Source of the DNA: Lotus japonicus
Taxonomy: Eukaryota > Streptophyta > Magnoliopsida > Fabales > Fabaceae
Assembly: GCF_012489685.1 (NCBI RefSeq)
Contig: NC_080042.1
Coordinates: forward strand, 81,158,983-81,222,982
Direction of reading: 5' to 3'
Length of the DNA stretch: 64,000 nucleotides
In this document: positions 35,610 to 47,225 of the stretch, piece by piece
Numbering within the stretch: position 1 is the stretch's first letter
Layout of the letters: every line of letters begins with the position of its first letter
The notes under the pieces: model-generated
The model's database searches: none
What the model was told of the DNA's origin: nothing
What the model saw: only the letters and a program-made list of their open reading frames with translations
Made by a program: the position numbers and the translations under genes

Positions 35610-36290
35610 GTTGCGCATTAGTAATTCCACCAAGAGAGAAATATGCCACATTTAGAAGTAAGGAGTTTTAGGATGCTAGTGCACTTTCATGACATGGTAA
35701 GGATAACTGAATTAATATGAGTAATCCCACCTGCATTTCTAAGAAACTAGGCATCGACCATTCTATCCACGACAAACTGGAAGCGATGAAAAAGTGGAAA
35801 ACCCTACTACTTCTCAAGATTAGACGTAAAAGCAATAGAACATATGAAAGAGCTGAGGCCAAAGCTAATTTCTCCACATTCACTTCAAACATCAAAGCCA
35901 AGTAGAACACACGAAGGACACCTTGAATCACATGAGCTTGTGAAACCTTTGCCTTTGAGAACAACAACATGTCATCTGCAAAGAATAAATGAGAAACGCA
36001 AGACCGTTTCTAGAAATATAGATGGGAATCCATGAATGCTGCTCAACTTCAAAAGAAATGGTCTTATCAACAAGTCTCTCCGCACACAAAACTAACAAAT
36101 AGGGGGGGTCCCTTAGCACAAACCTTGCCTAAAGCAAAATAAGGCATCCAAACACCACTCCAAAGGAGAGTAAGAGAAGGTGTCCCTTTTTTTCAGTTCA
36201 AGTTCAGGTTTACTTTCAAAAAAAAAAAACACACGTGGAAAAAGTATCTCAGATTCAATTTCCTAATTTACTCTTATAATAATATTAAAA

Positions 36291-36330
36291 CTAGTATTTT
36301 AACTCGTGCAATATGTGTGCAATACACTGA
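36291..36330 (-). repeat. Helitron-like 3' terminus
   Basis: Read on the minus strand, an imperfect hairpin (GCACACATATTGCACGAG) is followed by TTAAAATA and CTAG, then T from the flank. Hairpin, about 8-10 nt, CTRR, then T is the Helitron 3' end rule. The body would extend to higher coordinates into AT-rich DNA; its 5' end was not located. Confidence 0.5.
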
Positions 36331-36433
36331 AAAAATATTTTAATTAAAATTATAAATCATTATTACTTTTTATTTTGAATATAATTTACGTTGTAAATTT
36401 AAAATAAGAAATGTAGTTAAATAGATTGTTTTT

Positions 36434-37080
36434 GAAAGCTAAATATATTATTAATATGAAACTTGAGAAAAAGCTCAAAAAAATAACATAAGCCGCATGA
36501 AAGGAAAAATAATCTGCTCAGCCTACCACTCAAAACCAAAACCGACGGAGACTCGTTAAGCATCTTTACGAGCCTCAACTTCTTAATTAATCATTGAAGG
36601 ACAACCTCTTCTGAACATTTATACACCACGCCTACCTTCAACTCACGATTAAGGCCCTTCTTTCCCCTGTCTGCACGCCATCAGAATCCTCAGTCTTTGG
36701 TAAAAAAAATTAAATAGATACTAAAGTGTGTTATCTTAGTATCTTTATGTACTTTCTTTCAATATTTGACCTGAAAAAATAAATAATTTTTAAAATTATG
36801 AAAAAATATAAATTATGACTATGTTTCATTAAAAAAATGTAATATTTCTTCCGTATGTTACAAAAAAAATTATTTAAAAAAATGCTTAAAAAAAAGGAAA
36901 TTTGTTAAAAATTAAACATAACGAAGATTTCATTTTGTCTACACAAAAAAATAAGTAAGAGAATCATTTTGACTTGTCTATTTGGGCTTGAGAACTTGGC
37001 CCATCACCCTTGCAGATTTCTTTATTTTCATAATGGACTTGTGTGGTTTCTTGGCATGTAAACCACATCCGTCTCATATA
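36434..37080. other. Unassigned insert relative to the 60-kb paralogous block
   Basis: The flanking homology to 60240-60460 stops near 36433 and resumes near 38780. The intervening 36450-36710 has GC-richer text ending ATCCTCAGTCTTTGG plus A8, perhaps a retroelement tail. 36720-37080 is AT-rich. No coding sequence is seen. Confidence 0.4.
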
Positions 37081-38668
37081 TTTTTTTTTGTACATCGGAA
37101 AATTAAAACAAGATAAAGAAAAGCTATAAGGCTAACACATCCCTAGCCAAGATGGGATGAAGCTAATCTGAAGGTTCCAGCACGTGAGTGAGCTGACACT
37201 GACAATTAGAACCCAAGTGAGCCAGGCAATCTGCTGCTATATTGGCGTCCCTAGAGATATGCATAAGTTGAGCGTTCCAATCTCTACCCAAGCTATGTTT
37301 GATCTCTAAAAATTTTGAGGCTAGCTCATGAAAGTGCTCCCTCTGTTGGTGAAGAACCTGAAAAATCTCCAAGCAATCCACCTCACAAATGACATGACGC
37401 TCTCCCAGCTCCCATAAGAGATCAAGGCCAGTCTTCAGAGCTAGAAGTTCAGCTTGAAGAGGGCTGCCTCCGCCCGCGCCCCCCATGAAGCCAAACATCC
37501 ATGCACCCGAGGAATCCCTGACTAACCCACCATAGCCCATCTTCTAGGACTCAAAACTGAAAGCGCCATCAGTGTTTAGCTTACAGGTACCCGGGGGAGG
37601 AGCTCGCCAAAGCTTCTAAGCAGTCCCATCACTCAGGGAATGGAGGCCAGAATAAAGGTACTGATCATGCTCCGCAGCTGCACGGCTAATCCGTCGAAGG
37701 GTATCATCAACGTTCCAGTCATTGTCCCCAAGAACGGTAACGTTTCTCCAACACCACAACACCCACACCGCTGCCATGAACAAGGTACTATGCTGACCTT
37801 GAAATTGAGACCTCACCCAATCTCTCGCATTAGCCACACGGAAACGAGGCCACCCAAGAGCACCCAACCTCAGCCATACTTCCTTCGAGCTAGGACAGTC
37901 ACGCAAGCAGTGGAGGTTATCCTCAACCGCGTGCGAACAACGCGGGCAAGAAGGAGAAGGAGCAAGGTGGCATGTAAACCGATGCTTATTCACCTGCAGG
38001 ACATCATGGACCAAAAGCCAAACGAAGACACAAATCTTCTCTGGGGCACGAATCTTCCAGACCCAGACCAAGAATCTGACACAGTAGCTTGCCGAGGCAC
38101 AAGAGGCTAGCACAACCAGGCATAACCCTCAGAAGCAGTGTAAAAACCCTGGGCATAGTTGTTCCACACCCAACGATCCTCCCCTTGCGGGTGTAACGAG
38201 GGGGTGACTTCCTACAGTCGATGGCCAACAAAATCAGGAAGGGAAGTATATAACCAAGAGGTATCCCATTGGCCGTTAACGACAAGGTCTGCAAGCTTAA
38301 GATTAGTGTCCGAAATATGGACAAAGGGGACACGCAAGGCCAACATCCCAAGGCTACTCCAGTCACTGTACCAGAATGAAGATTGACCTTGACCCAATTT
38401 GAAAGAGAAGCCATGACGAAGATCATCCCTCGCTTTCAACAATCCTCGCCAAAGGTAGGAGGAATTCAGTTTAGCTTCCACATCAAGAATAGAGTTCTTG
38501 CCTAAAGACTTAGCAAACAAGACTTGGATCCACAACTTGTCATATCCTTGGAGACAATCCCAGACCAATTTACCTAGTAAAGCCGTATTTGTGAGTCCTG
38601 CATCGCGAATACCAATACCACCAAGGTTCTTTGGGAGCAAAAGGGTCTCCCATATATCGCGCAACCAT
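37081..38668 (-). mobile_element. L1-type LINE, 5'-truncated and frameshifted, minus strand
   Basis: The T run at 37081-37090 marks the poly(A) end. Minus-strand pieces in order are a post-RT region (38664-38212: GGIGIRDAGLTNTALLGKLV), a connecting piece (QGQSSFWYSDWSSLG), and a zf-RVT knuckle (38113-37616: PEKICVFVWLLVHDVL, CPRCSHAVEDNLHCLRDC). RNase H follows (KLNTDGAF near 37570, a TAG near 37546, then GYGGLVRDSSGAW, AELLALKTGL, CEVDCLEIF). At least three frame changes and one stop make it inactive. The true 5' part is missing. No TSD was found. Confidence 0.88.
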
Positions 38669-38689
38669 TAAGTGTGTTAAAAGAAATGT

Positions 38690-39740
38690 ACCTTTCAAAT
38701 TATACCTTCAAATTATATCATACATCTGTAAATCAAATTCAAGTCAAGCATGAAATTGAATTGGAAATTTGAGTTCAATCATATTTGTTTTTTCTCTTTG
38801 AAAGTTTTTATTTTTTATCAGTAATAAATTTAAATTTTTAATTATTTTTCTAAGTAATTAAAAATGAAAAAAGTCAATTTGTAAACTAATAAAGAAATTT
38901 TTTTCAATAAATTAATGTCTTTAAAATTTTATTTAAAACTATAAATAAATTATTTTTAAATTCTCACTTCCAAAGTAAAGAAATTTATAATTCAAATAAC
39001 TAGTTTTAACTAAATCTAAAACATTTTTTGGAAGAAATGTTTTACTAAGGAAATAAAAGATGAAATATGTTTTAGAGTAGTTTAAAACATAAATGACCTA
39101 AGAATAGTTTTACTTGAAATTTATAAAATAATAAATTTTAAATATAATATTTTCTTCTAAATTGGTTAAAATTTAATTTAATAAAGTAAATTAACTTCTA
39201 ATTTAATTATAATCCTGGTTTATTTAAATTTAGGTAAATAATTTCATAAAATTAGAAATTAACTAATTTATTAAAATATTAATTATAATTTTTCTTAATA
39301 ATTTTTATTACATTTAATTTTTATTTAAATATTATATATTTTCATTTATGTTAAATGTAAATTAACTCAAAAATAAAATCAGTTTATGATATTATTAACT
39401 AATTAAGAAATAACTTAATATGTACTTCTCTATGTTGTATAAGGGTTGGAGAACCCCTTGTGCCTCTTTTTAATACAATTCTTTGGCTTATAAAAAAGAC
39501 TTAATATGTAAATCAAGAACTTAATTTTTTAATTTTTTTAATTTAGTAGAATGAACATTAAGTAAATGTATTAAAATTTCTTTGACCATTTTCTTTATAA
39601 TAACATTGTACTATTAAGTAGGGAAAAATAAAACATTGTATCTATTAGAGGAGGATTAGAAAGGTATTAACTATTTTCTGTTTTTTTGACAACAGAAAGA
39701 ATATATATTAACTATTTTCATAAATCTCATAATCATTTAT
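38690..39740. other. AT-rich block, paralogous to 60460-60945
   Basis: Shared phrases include GTCAATTTGTAAACT, TCAAATAACTAGTTTTA and CTAAATCTAAAACATTT. No gene is present. A tiny LINE stub is inserted at 39425. Confidence 0.7.
39425..39498 (+). mobile_element. 74-bp LINE 3' stub with 12-bp TSD
   Basis: ACTTAATATGTA is present at 39413-39424 and 39499-39510. The insert reads CTTCTCTATGTTGTATAAGG ... TAATACAATTCTTTGGC and ends in a short A run, which is typical of a LINE 3' end. It is an extreme 5' truncation. Confidence 0.85.
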
Positions 39741-42085
39741 CTTTTGAGTGGGAGATTGGTTTTGCTCAAAGCAGTGATTAATGCGATTCCTTTGTACTAC
39801 ATGTCTGTTTTTAGAGCTCCAAGAGGGGTGATACGGGAGATGGAGCTGGTTATGAGGAGATTCTTATGGGGTGGTGTGAGTGGAGATCAAAAGATAGCGT
39901 GGGTGGCCTGGGAGGACATTTGTAAGAGTAGTAGGTATGGGGGGTTGGGTCTGGGTTTTTTGGAGATGAAAAATAAGGCTCTATTGTTAAAGTGGTTCTG
40001 GAGGTTCGGAAAGGAAAAACATGCTATATGGAGAAAAATTTTATGTGCTAAGTATGGGCTGGAGGAGGCTTTTATTATGCCTCGGCTGGATGGTGTTAGG
40101 GTATCCACGGGGTCATGTGTTGCAGTGGATTTATTTTCATTGAGGAGAGAACAGAACGTGATGGTTAATGAATTCATTACTGGTTTGGCTTGTAGGGTGG
40201 GTGATGGAGTGGGAGTAAGGTTTTGGAGCGATATTTGGATTGGGGAGGCATCTTTACAGGTTATGTTTCCTCGGGTTTTTGCTTTATCAATTCGAAAATC
40301 AGCTGCAGTGGCAGATTTGGGGAACAAGGTGGGAGGGAAGTGGGTATGGAAGGTGGATTTCAGGCGGAATTTTTTCGAGTGGGAGGTGGAACAGTATCAC
40401 AATTTTTGTTCTAGCATTGGGTCTTTAGTGGCTAATGATGATATGGATTGTCTGTTCTGGAAGGGAGATCAGATGGAGATTTTTTCAGTAAAAGGTTTGT
40501 GTGTTGTATGGGAGGAGAGGTGGTTTGCCCAGGCAGGATGGATAGTTCCAAAGTTGTTAAAAAAGGTGCTTCCAGCAAAGGTATCTTTATTTGTTTGGCA
40601 AATTCAGCGGAACAGTATCGCAACTAAGCAAGCTTTACTGGATCGTGGCATTCAAATTCCAGATGGGGGTGTGTGCAGCCTATGTTTTGATGGCATTGAG
40701 ACTGTGTCGCATCTTTTTTCGCATTGTAATCAGGTGTGGCTATCATGGTGTTCAATTTTAGAAAGAGAAGGGGTGACGTGGGTAACACCGGGAAGTATTA
40801 GTTTGCTGTTGCTGGAGTGGAGTAATTTAAATACGAAGACAGATAGGCTCATATGGGATTTAATTCCTTATGCACTGTGCTGGTCTTTATGGATAGAAAG
40901 GAACGAGGTGGTTTTTAACAATAAGGAATTCTGCGTTGATTTGGTTCGAGATATGCTCATTGCGCGACTAGCTTGGTGGGTGAAAGCGTGGTGGAAAAGC
41001 TGCCCTTATCGGGTTGATCAATTTGCTCAGGGGTTTGAGTTCATAAGGCTACCAAAACAAGTAGGCAGGAAAAAGTCGCAGGAATGGATTCCACCGGAGA
41101 AATCTGTATTGAAATTTAATGTTGATGGATCCTGTTTAGGGTGTCCAGGAGAAAGTGGAATAGGGGGTGTACTGCGAAACTACAAAAAAGAGGTGGTAGG
41201 GGTTTTTGCTAAGGGGATTGGGGAGGCGTGGGCTTATGAGGCGGAAGTTCAAGCCATACATCATGCGCTGCTCTTTTGCTGTCAGTTTAAGATTTCCACA
41301 ATTGTTATAGAGAGTGACTCCACTTTAGCGGTTGGATGGGTCAACAATAGAGAGCGAAGGCCATGGAAATTGTACCAGGCTTTGCATTCCATTGATCAAT
41401 TAATATTGCAGGTGAACTGTTTGAGTGTTAGTCATATTTTGAGGGAGGGTAATGGGGTGGCAGATTTTTTGGCAAAATTGGGTAGAGATAGTGATGAAGT
41501 TCTATGGGGGGGTTGGCAGCGTTCCAATTCTTGCAGATATGGTTTAATGGGTGGGTGTTATGGAGGTATGGTATGGACTAGATATTTTCTCTGCTATCTG
41601 ATATGTGTTTCTAGGCCAGACCGCTGGGGTTTATTTTTATGCACTAGTGTTGATATGTTGGTCAAGAAGGCTTGCGGTTGTGCTGTTTTGTTTATGTGTG
41701 TTTTTAGGCTTTTTGGAGGCTGGAAGGAATAAAGTCAAGCGCTCAAGGAATGGTGATTTGAAGGATTTCATGTTGATCCCTGAAAGTTGGTTTGTTAGGG
41801 TACTGGGAGTGGCTTTTATATTAAGACTTTGATGTCCTTATGTAGCTATCTTTTGTTTGGAGGGTGTATTTCATTTGGCTCTCTATAGTTTTAGAGTACT
41901 CTTTTTCCTCACTAGGTTTTTATCACATTTGGTTTTTTCCTTGTGAGGTTTTAATGAGGCTCTTTCTATAGATTCAAGAGCTCTTTTTGGGGTAGTTAGT
42001 TTGGAGGTTATGTTTTTCCCGGAAGGATTTTCTTTTGGGTTTGATCCATATTAATAAAGTTTCTTTGGTTGTCAAAAAAAAAATA
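39741..42085 (+). mobile_element. L1-type LINE, 5'-truncated, with 3' UTR and poly(A)
   Basis: The insert starts within the LSGRLVL motif after the RT palm. It has a long intact open frame to 41732, a 3' UTR with TTAATAAAGTTTC, and a poly(A)-like tail at about 42075-42091. Block comparison with 62880-62920 shows an approximate empty site, which sets the ends. The uninterrupted 662-codon frame suggests fairly recent insertion. Confidence 0.9.
39744..41732 (+). CDS. LINE ORF2 C-terminal part: post-RT, zf-RVT knuckle, RNase H
   Basis: The 662-residue frame begins at MSGRLVLLKAVINAIPLYYM, the thumb region. The zinc knuckle region is about residues 270-335 (LPAKVSLFVWQIQRNSIATK, then CSLCFDGIETVSHLFSHC). 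Plant-type RNase H is about 455-585, with NVDGSC, YEAEVQAIHHAL, ESDSTLAVGW and ILREGNGVADFLAKL carrying the acidic residues. Endonuclease and RT catalytic domains are missing, so it is not autonomous. The ATG is an internal Met of the original frame, not a true start. Confidence 0.88.
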   Translation: MSGRLVLLKAVINAIPLYYMSVFRAPRGVIREMELVMRRFLWGGVSGDQKIAWVAWEDICKSSRYGGLGLGFLEMKNKALLLKWFWRFGKEKHAIWRKILCAKYGLEEAFIMPRLDGVRVSTGSCVAVDLFSLRREQNVMVNEFITGLACRVGDGVGVRFWSDIWIGEASLQVMFPRVFALSIRKSAAVADLGNKVGGKWVWKVDFRRNFFEWEVEQYHNFCSSIGSLVANDDMDCLFWKGDQMEIFSVKGLCVVWEERWFAQAGWIVPKLLKKVLPAKVSLFVWQIQRNSIATKQALLDRGIQIPDGGVCSLCFDGIETVSHLFSHCNQVWLSWCSILEREGVTWVTPGSISLLLLEWSNLNTKTDRLIWDLIPYALCWSLWIERNEVVFNNKEFCVDLVRDMLIARLAWWVKAWWKSCPYRVDQFAQGFEFIRLPKQVGRKKSQEWIPPEKSVLKFNVDGSCLGCPGESGIGGVLRNYKKEVVGVFAKGIGEAWAYEAEVQAIHHALLFCCQFKISTIVIESDSTLAVGWVNNRERRPWKLYQALHSIDQLILQVNCLSVSHILREGNGVADFLAKLGRDSDEVLWGGWQRSNSCRYGLMGGCYGGMVWTRYFLCYLICVSRPDRWGLFLCTSVDMLVKKACGCAVLFMCVFRLFGGWKE

Positions 42086-43970
42086 AAAAAAATTCAACTT
42101 GTATCTATTGTATTAGTATTCATCCTTCACCCATCGTTATTAATAATTTTCGCACTTTGTGACCGTAAACAATATTCATAAGAAATAAATTAATTGATTA
42201 AAAAATATGACTTCAAAATATGGCTAGTAGAAAGTCAAGTTATTAACATTCATAAATATTTTTTTATAGAAAAATAAATTTAATTTTACTTTAAATCCTA
42301 TTACTTGTCATTTAATTTAATTGCAAACTAACTCAGAAAAAAAATTAATTTCTGAAATAACTCATAAATAAACAAATTACTGAATTAAATAATTAATTTG
42401 GAAATATTTAAATTAATAAATAATTTTTAATCAATAATTTTCTTTGTAATTTAAATAATTAATTTAGTTTAATAGAATGAAATCGAATAGGATATATGAG
42501 AATTTCTTTGACCAGTTTTTTTAATTATAAATATTTACTATTATGAAGGTAAAATACAACATTGTATTTATTAGCAAATTTTAAAAAGAGAATCCAAAAA
42601 ATGAAATGCCAATTTTTAAAACTTAAAAAATTTAAATATTGAAATAGTTTTAAAATATTGTAGTTTATTATTTGGGAATAGATTTAATGTATATAAATTA
42701 CGAAAATCGTTTTCCGTCTACAAATGGATTAGAGTGGGTTTAGAGATAATCATTTAATTTGTTTTAATAAATTCCCTTCTTCTGAATCAAAATAATTATT
42801 AATTTTTATTCGGTCCAGTGAATTTGGAAGTTTTTTAATATTTATCTATTACATATCATGATTATTAAATTTCTATTTCAGCGTTAATGTTTCCGTATAC
42901 ACTGATTTGTCTACGTATCCGTTAGAATTTTTGTGTTTAAATTAGATCTTTACTCCCCTGAAAAAGTTAGTAAAAGAGAGAAAGGAAGTGGTCATCAAAT
43001 GTTTGTCTAGGTTTATTTGGTGTTTTTCCCTCTGTTTTGAGGCAGAGGTATAACTCTGAAATCCTTATTAGTTTTTTTCACTCCATGGTTTTTCCATTCC
43101 GAATTTAAGTGATTTGTCTTATGAATTATCTCTTGTTAGTCGGGGCTTGAGTTTTGTAAAACAAGAGTTAGTTTCTGTGGTTCTCTGTGTTCGAACCCAT
43201 TTTTTTCATTATTTCTTTGTGGCTTATTTCATTATTGCAAAATTATATTGGTAGCATACTATGTGATATTTTTTATCGGTGTCTTTAGCTCGGGTTAGTT
43301 ATTGCTACGACCCCTTTTTTCTCATACAAGGTGCTCTTTTATTAAAAATCACATTTTTGTGTTATTAAATTCCATCAGTACTAGAAGCATTTCAACAAAA
43401 AAAAAATTCCATCAGTAGAAGCAGAGTTGTTTTCAGGGAGGGCATGTTCAGATTGAACGCTAACTGCAATGCTGGTATACATGGAATTACTCATGTTTCT
43501 TTTGCCAATTTTGTGAAATATTTTCTCAAGTTTATATGATTTTTTCCATATATTTTAATTTTGATGTGCGTGCTTCATTTTTTATATTTAAGCACTATGT
43601 GTACTACTATGGTTGGTTTGTTATGTGTTCCTATTTCATGTGATCATGGTGGATATCATAATCTTAGGTGTTTGTTTCATAGGATTTTAGGATCTATGAT
43701 AGAAAGAGTTAAAGATGAAAATGGTTTGCTCGAAAGCTGGTGCTACAGAAGGAACTTATGTCTACTTTATGAGTTTGTATGAAATTTTATGGCGACAATA
43801 AACCCAGATTCCTCTTGGAACTAAGCTTACCATGTGTTAATTTCTTTTGTTGTCTACTTATAATTCATAAGGACCAGTCTATAAAATGTTCTTTTTTTAG
43901 ATTTCTCGAACAAAGGATTTTATAATTTAGTTTGTTTACTTTTTACTTTTTTTTTTTAATTCCTTTGCAT
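42086..43970. other. AT-rich block, then upstream region of the SRO copy
   Basis: 42086-42830 is colinear with 62915-64000 (less the insert at 63002-63372), for example CAAGTTATTAACATTCATAA and TTACTTGTCATTTAATTTAA. From 42950 the texture changes to leader-like sequence, probably the duplicated promoter and leader of the SRO copy. No separate gene is supported. Confidence 0.6.
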
Positions 43971-44023
43971 CTAATTTTTTGTATTTGTTTGCATTTATAG
44001 ATATTCATCTAGTATTTAGAAGT

Positions 44024-46821
44024 GGAAGCTAGAACTAAGTTGAAGAAAAATCAGGCTACCTGTTGTGTTGCACATCTAAAGTGAACTTGACGGCTAGGGA
44101 TATATCAACATCGATCCATCACTTGCATCACCCAAAAGCAAGGTCGTAAAAACATGAAATTAGAAAATTATGAAAGCAAAAGGACAATCGTTGGTCCTCA
44201 TAGCGGACTACCATTTCTTAGGCATTATATAAATTATAAGAAGAGTGGAAGACCTAAAAGTGTGATGCTCTACAATAATGGCAAATGGCTGGAATATCCT
44301 AAAAATGTTGTTGACTTGGTTAAGAATGATTTTGAAATAAAAAATACAGTTGTGGAAATAAGGTTAAATGGTTGTGATCTTGTGCTATATTTTTTACACA
44401 TGTGTTAAGTGGACTTGAAATCTGGTTCGCAACAACTCATAGCATGGATTGATGAGGCAGGCAGATGCTTTTTCCCTGAAGTATGTGCTACGTTTGATGA
44501 AGAATCTTATAACTTATGTGAACATCATGACACAAAATTACATATTGAATCCAAGTTGAGGGAGTGTAGTGGAGAGTCCAATGGCAGTGAAGATATTTTG
44601 CAAAATCGTGCAGGTTTAGTTCTTTCCACTAAATATGCACAAGGAAAATTAGATTTGGATTTCGTCCAGGAGATGTTCCTTAACGGAATGAGTATTTTTA
44701 GTAGTACTGATTTTGAGACGGTGGAGACATATTGTTGCTCAGGTGCATCAATGCAAGCACGATTAGAGTTATTCCGAGCACAAGCTCGAATCACAAAAGA
44801 ATCTAATGGGGATGCTAATGTTCAATATGCTTGGCTTCCTTTTTCTAAAGGAGAACTATCTACAATGATGGGGTATGGACTTGGTCATTGTTCATTATGT
44901 GCAACCAAATCCACATACGACGTTGGTTTTCAGCTTGCGGCGGTTACTTGCCCTTATGCCAGGTTAGTTTTCGTATGATGAACTTTGTAAAATTACATCT
45001 TTTACATACTAATAATAATGTTCATTTTTCCATATTGACAGTGCTCGTTATTGTGGTATTGATCAAAATGGCGTTCGACACTTAGTTCTTTGTCGTGTAA
45101 TTATGGGGAATATGAAAGTTCTTCATCCTAGCATTGGTATTGGCACTACTCAATTTCAACCCGACAACTATAAATATGATAATGGGGTAGATGACATCCA
45201 ATGCCCAAGATACTATATAGTATGGACTACAAATACAAACACTCACATTTATCCAGAATGTGTTATTAGTTTCAAGGTCTCTAAGGATGCTGAAGGTACG
45301 TAATATTGTTCCTTTATTTTAATATTTTTGTGTTTTCTATTGACATATATATGTTTTCATTGCATAAATAATTTGTATATTTTGGTATTATACAGTTAGT
45401 CCAGCGTTGATCAAAGTGAAACGAACTGATATCCATGATTCATTATTTCCATTTGGATGTTCTAAAAAAAAAAATTATTTCCATTTGGATGAAAAAGTTC
45501 TAATAAAAGGGTATATTATGAAATATGGTTTCTTCCAAAGATGATTATCTCCTTGTGGTTGAGCTCTAGCTCTTACATTCAACAAATTGATGACTTACTT
45601 CCTTTCAAGATTTTTTTTTTCTTGATCACTAATACACAATGCTTTGTTATAGGAAACTTTTGTGGAACTGTGAATAATGATTATGATACTAATTCTTTAG
45701 GGGGAAATTTGGCTAGTCATGGTTCTGGTGGCTTGTTCCAACCACCTTCTTCCGTGGATAATGTAAGTTTATTGATATGAGTTTCACATCTTATGTTTTC
45801 CAAGTTTTCTATGTAGAAGGCAATTTTAATACCAGATTTCTACGGCTTTTATAATCTAAGAATGCTTTCACCTTTCCACCTTGCTTTTTAAATATTTTTT
45901 TTTCAGTTTTATTTTCTCTTGATATAAAAGAAAACACGGTTGTTCTATTCTAAAATATATAAAAGGGCTAGCTTGATATATCATATACACATTTTTGTTT
46001 TCTTGTGATTGGGTATATGATCTAATTCTTCTCAGCTTTAAAGAATGTAGGACACCATAGTTTTACTATTCATTTTGTTTCCTCTAATGTTTTTATGTGT
46101 GAGATTAATTGCTTGAAAAAACATATTCACGTGTTAATGTACAACTTGTAGGAGCTTTGCATTTTTTAGATTTGTGCTCCAGTTTTAAATCCTATAATTT
46201 TAGTTTTAATGCTTTTTTAACTGTGGGGTACCTTAGGGAGTAGATGCTAATGAAGTCATTAACACCTCAAAAATTCCGAAATCTCCCTGGCTTCCTTTTC
46301 CTATGCTTATTGCTGCTATCAGTGATAAGGTTCATGCAAGCGATATAAGTCTTATCAAATCACATTATGAACTATACAAGGTATTTCAATAGCTCTAATT
46401 CTTGCAAGTCTATCTTTCTTGATGAAATATCTCTAATTTATCATGTTATTCTGATTTAGGCAAAGCATATTTCCCATCATGATTTTGTGAAGGAGTTGAG
46501 GTTGATAGTTGGAGATACTATATTGAGAGCTACAATAACAAGTCTTCAATTCAGGGTGAGGAATCTTGTTTTTTTTTTTTTTTCAGAAAGATTTAATTTG
46601 ACTTGAATTATTATAGTACTCATGCATTGTCTTTCTGCTGTGGTTATACCTTGGGGGAATTATTTGCTCAACACAATAGACTAGCTATAATTTTCATTTA
46701 TTTAAGAAATAAATTGTAATTTTTTATGCAATCTTCATTTATGTGGTTATAATGTTTAACTAGTTACTTACAGATACCATCAAATGGTGATTTGGAAGGC
46801 TCTAACAAGAATGAAGACTAA
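44024..46821 (+). pseudogene. SRO-like pseudogene, second copy
   Basis: Exon-intron structure is the same as the 22329 gene: 44024-44962, 45042-45295, 45653-45762, 46237-46380, 46460-46555 and 46774-46821, with GT-AG junctions conserved. The start codon position reads GTG. A TGA follows the early HLK phrase near 44080. A TAA at 44406 ends the frame after YFLHMC. The region between WWE and PARP is shorter. Downstream the PARP-like domain (DANVQYAWLPFSKGEL) and the RST domain (KSPWLPFP ... [20 protein letters not shown]) are intact and reach a proper TAA. Expression of the C-terminal half from an internal ATG such as 44154 would still meet the TAA at 44406. Confidence 0.9.
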
Positions 46822-46909
46822 GACTTACTATCTATGAAACTTAAGAACTTTGTATTAGGAGTTAACTAGTGTCAGCTTTTTGTTTTACAATCAACATGAA
46901 ATTGTTTTT

Positions 46910-46911
<2 letters not shown>

Positions 46912-46957
<46 letters not shown>
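46912..46957. repeat. (TA)n microsatellite
   Basis: About 22 TA units lie just after the SRO copy. Confidence 0.95.
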
Positions 46958-46960
<3 letters not shown>

Positions 46961-47225
46961 TTCTTCTAGTCAAATTACTGTGTTATTTTTCAATTACTTT
47001 TTTCCCCAACTTATTTCTACCTGAAATTGTCGCACATACTTGCTAATAATAGATGCCATATATGTTTGGGTTCTATAATAAAAGTCTCTTCATTACTAGT
47101 TTTGTCATTATGTTTACTTGGAACTGTGACACATTATTTCTACTAGAAAACGTCATCGGAGTTTATTTTGTAAATCTTCTACCAAGTACTTAAAAATCAA
47201 TTGAAAACTTCCTACAAAAGTTTTT

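Larger units (their letters stand above)
29205..36180 (-). mobile_element. L1-type LINE relic, minus strand, interrupted by two solo LTRs
   Basis: Removing the solo LTRs at 30118-33818 and 33861-35609 brings minus-strand LINE pieces together. RT piece 36119-35615: AERLVDKT, a decayed FADD box and SKAKVSQAHVIQG. Zinc-knuckle piece 30055-29828: LPVRTILHLRGLVANSICP ... ETILHALVSFP. RNase H piece 29799-29575: VNIDATF ... YGMAVHDENG. The 3' end is probably near 29205-29220, at TTTATTTTTAAGGTGAG. The RT and knuckle pieces are separated by less sequence than in an intact element, so an internal deletion also occurred. Many stops are present. Confidence 0.83.

Noticed and set aside
43561..43782. 73-codon frame upstream of the SRO copy as a gene
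   Set aside because: No family resemblance and no counterpart at the first SRO copy; probably leader or intron sequence.
44154..44978. SRO second copy as a functional gene from an internal ATG
   Set aside because: A TAA at 44406 lies between the WWE part and the rest; no alternative splice site that avoids it is obvious.
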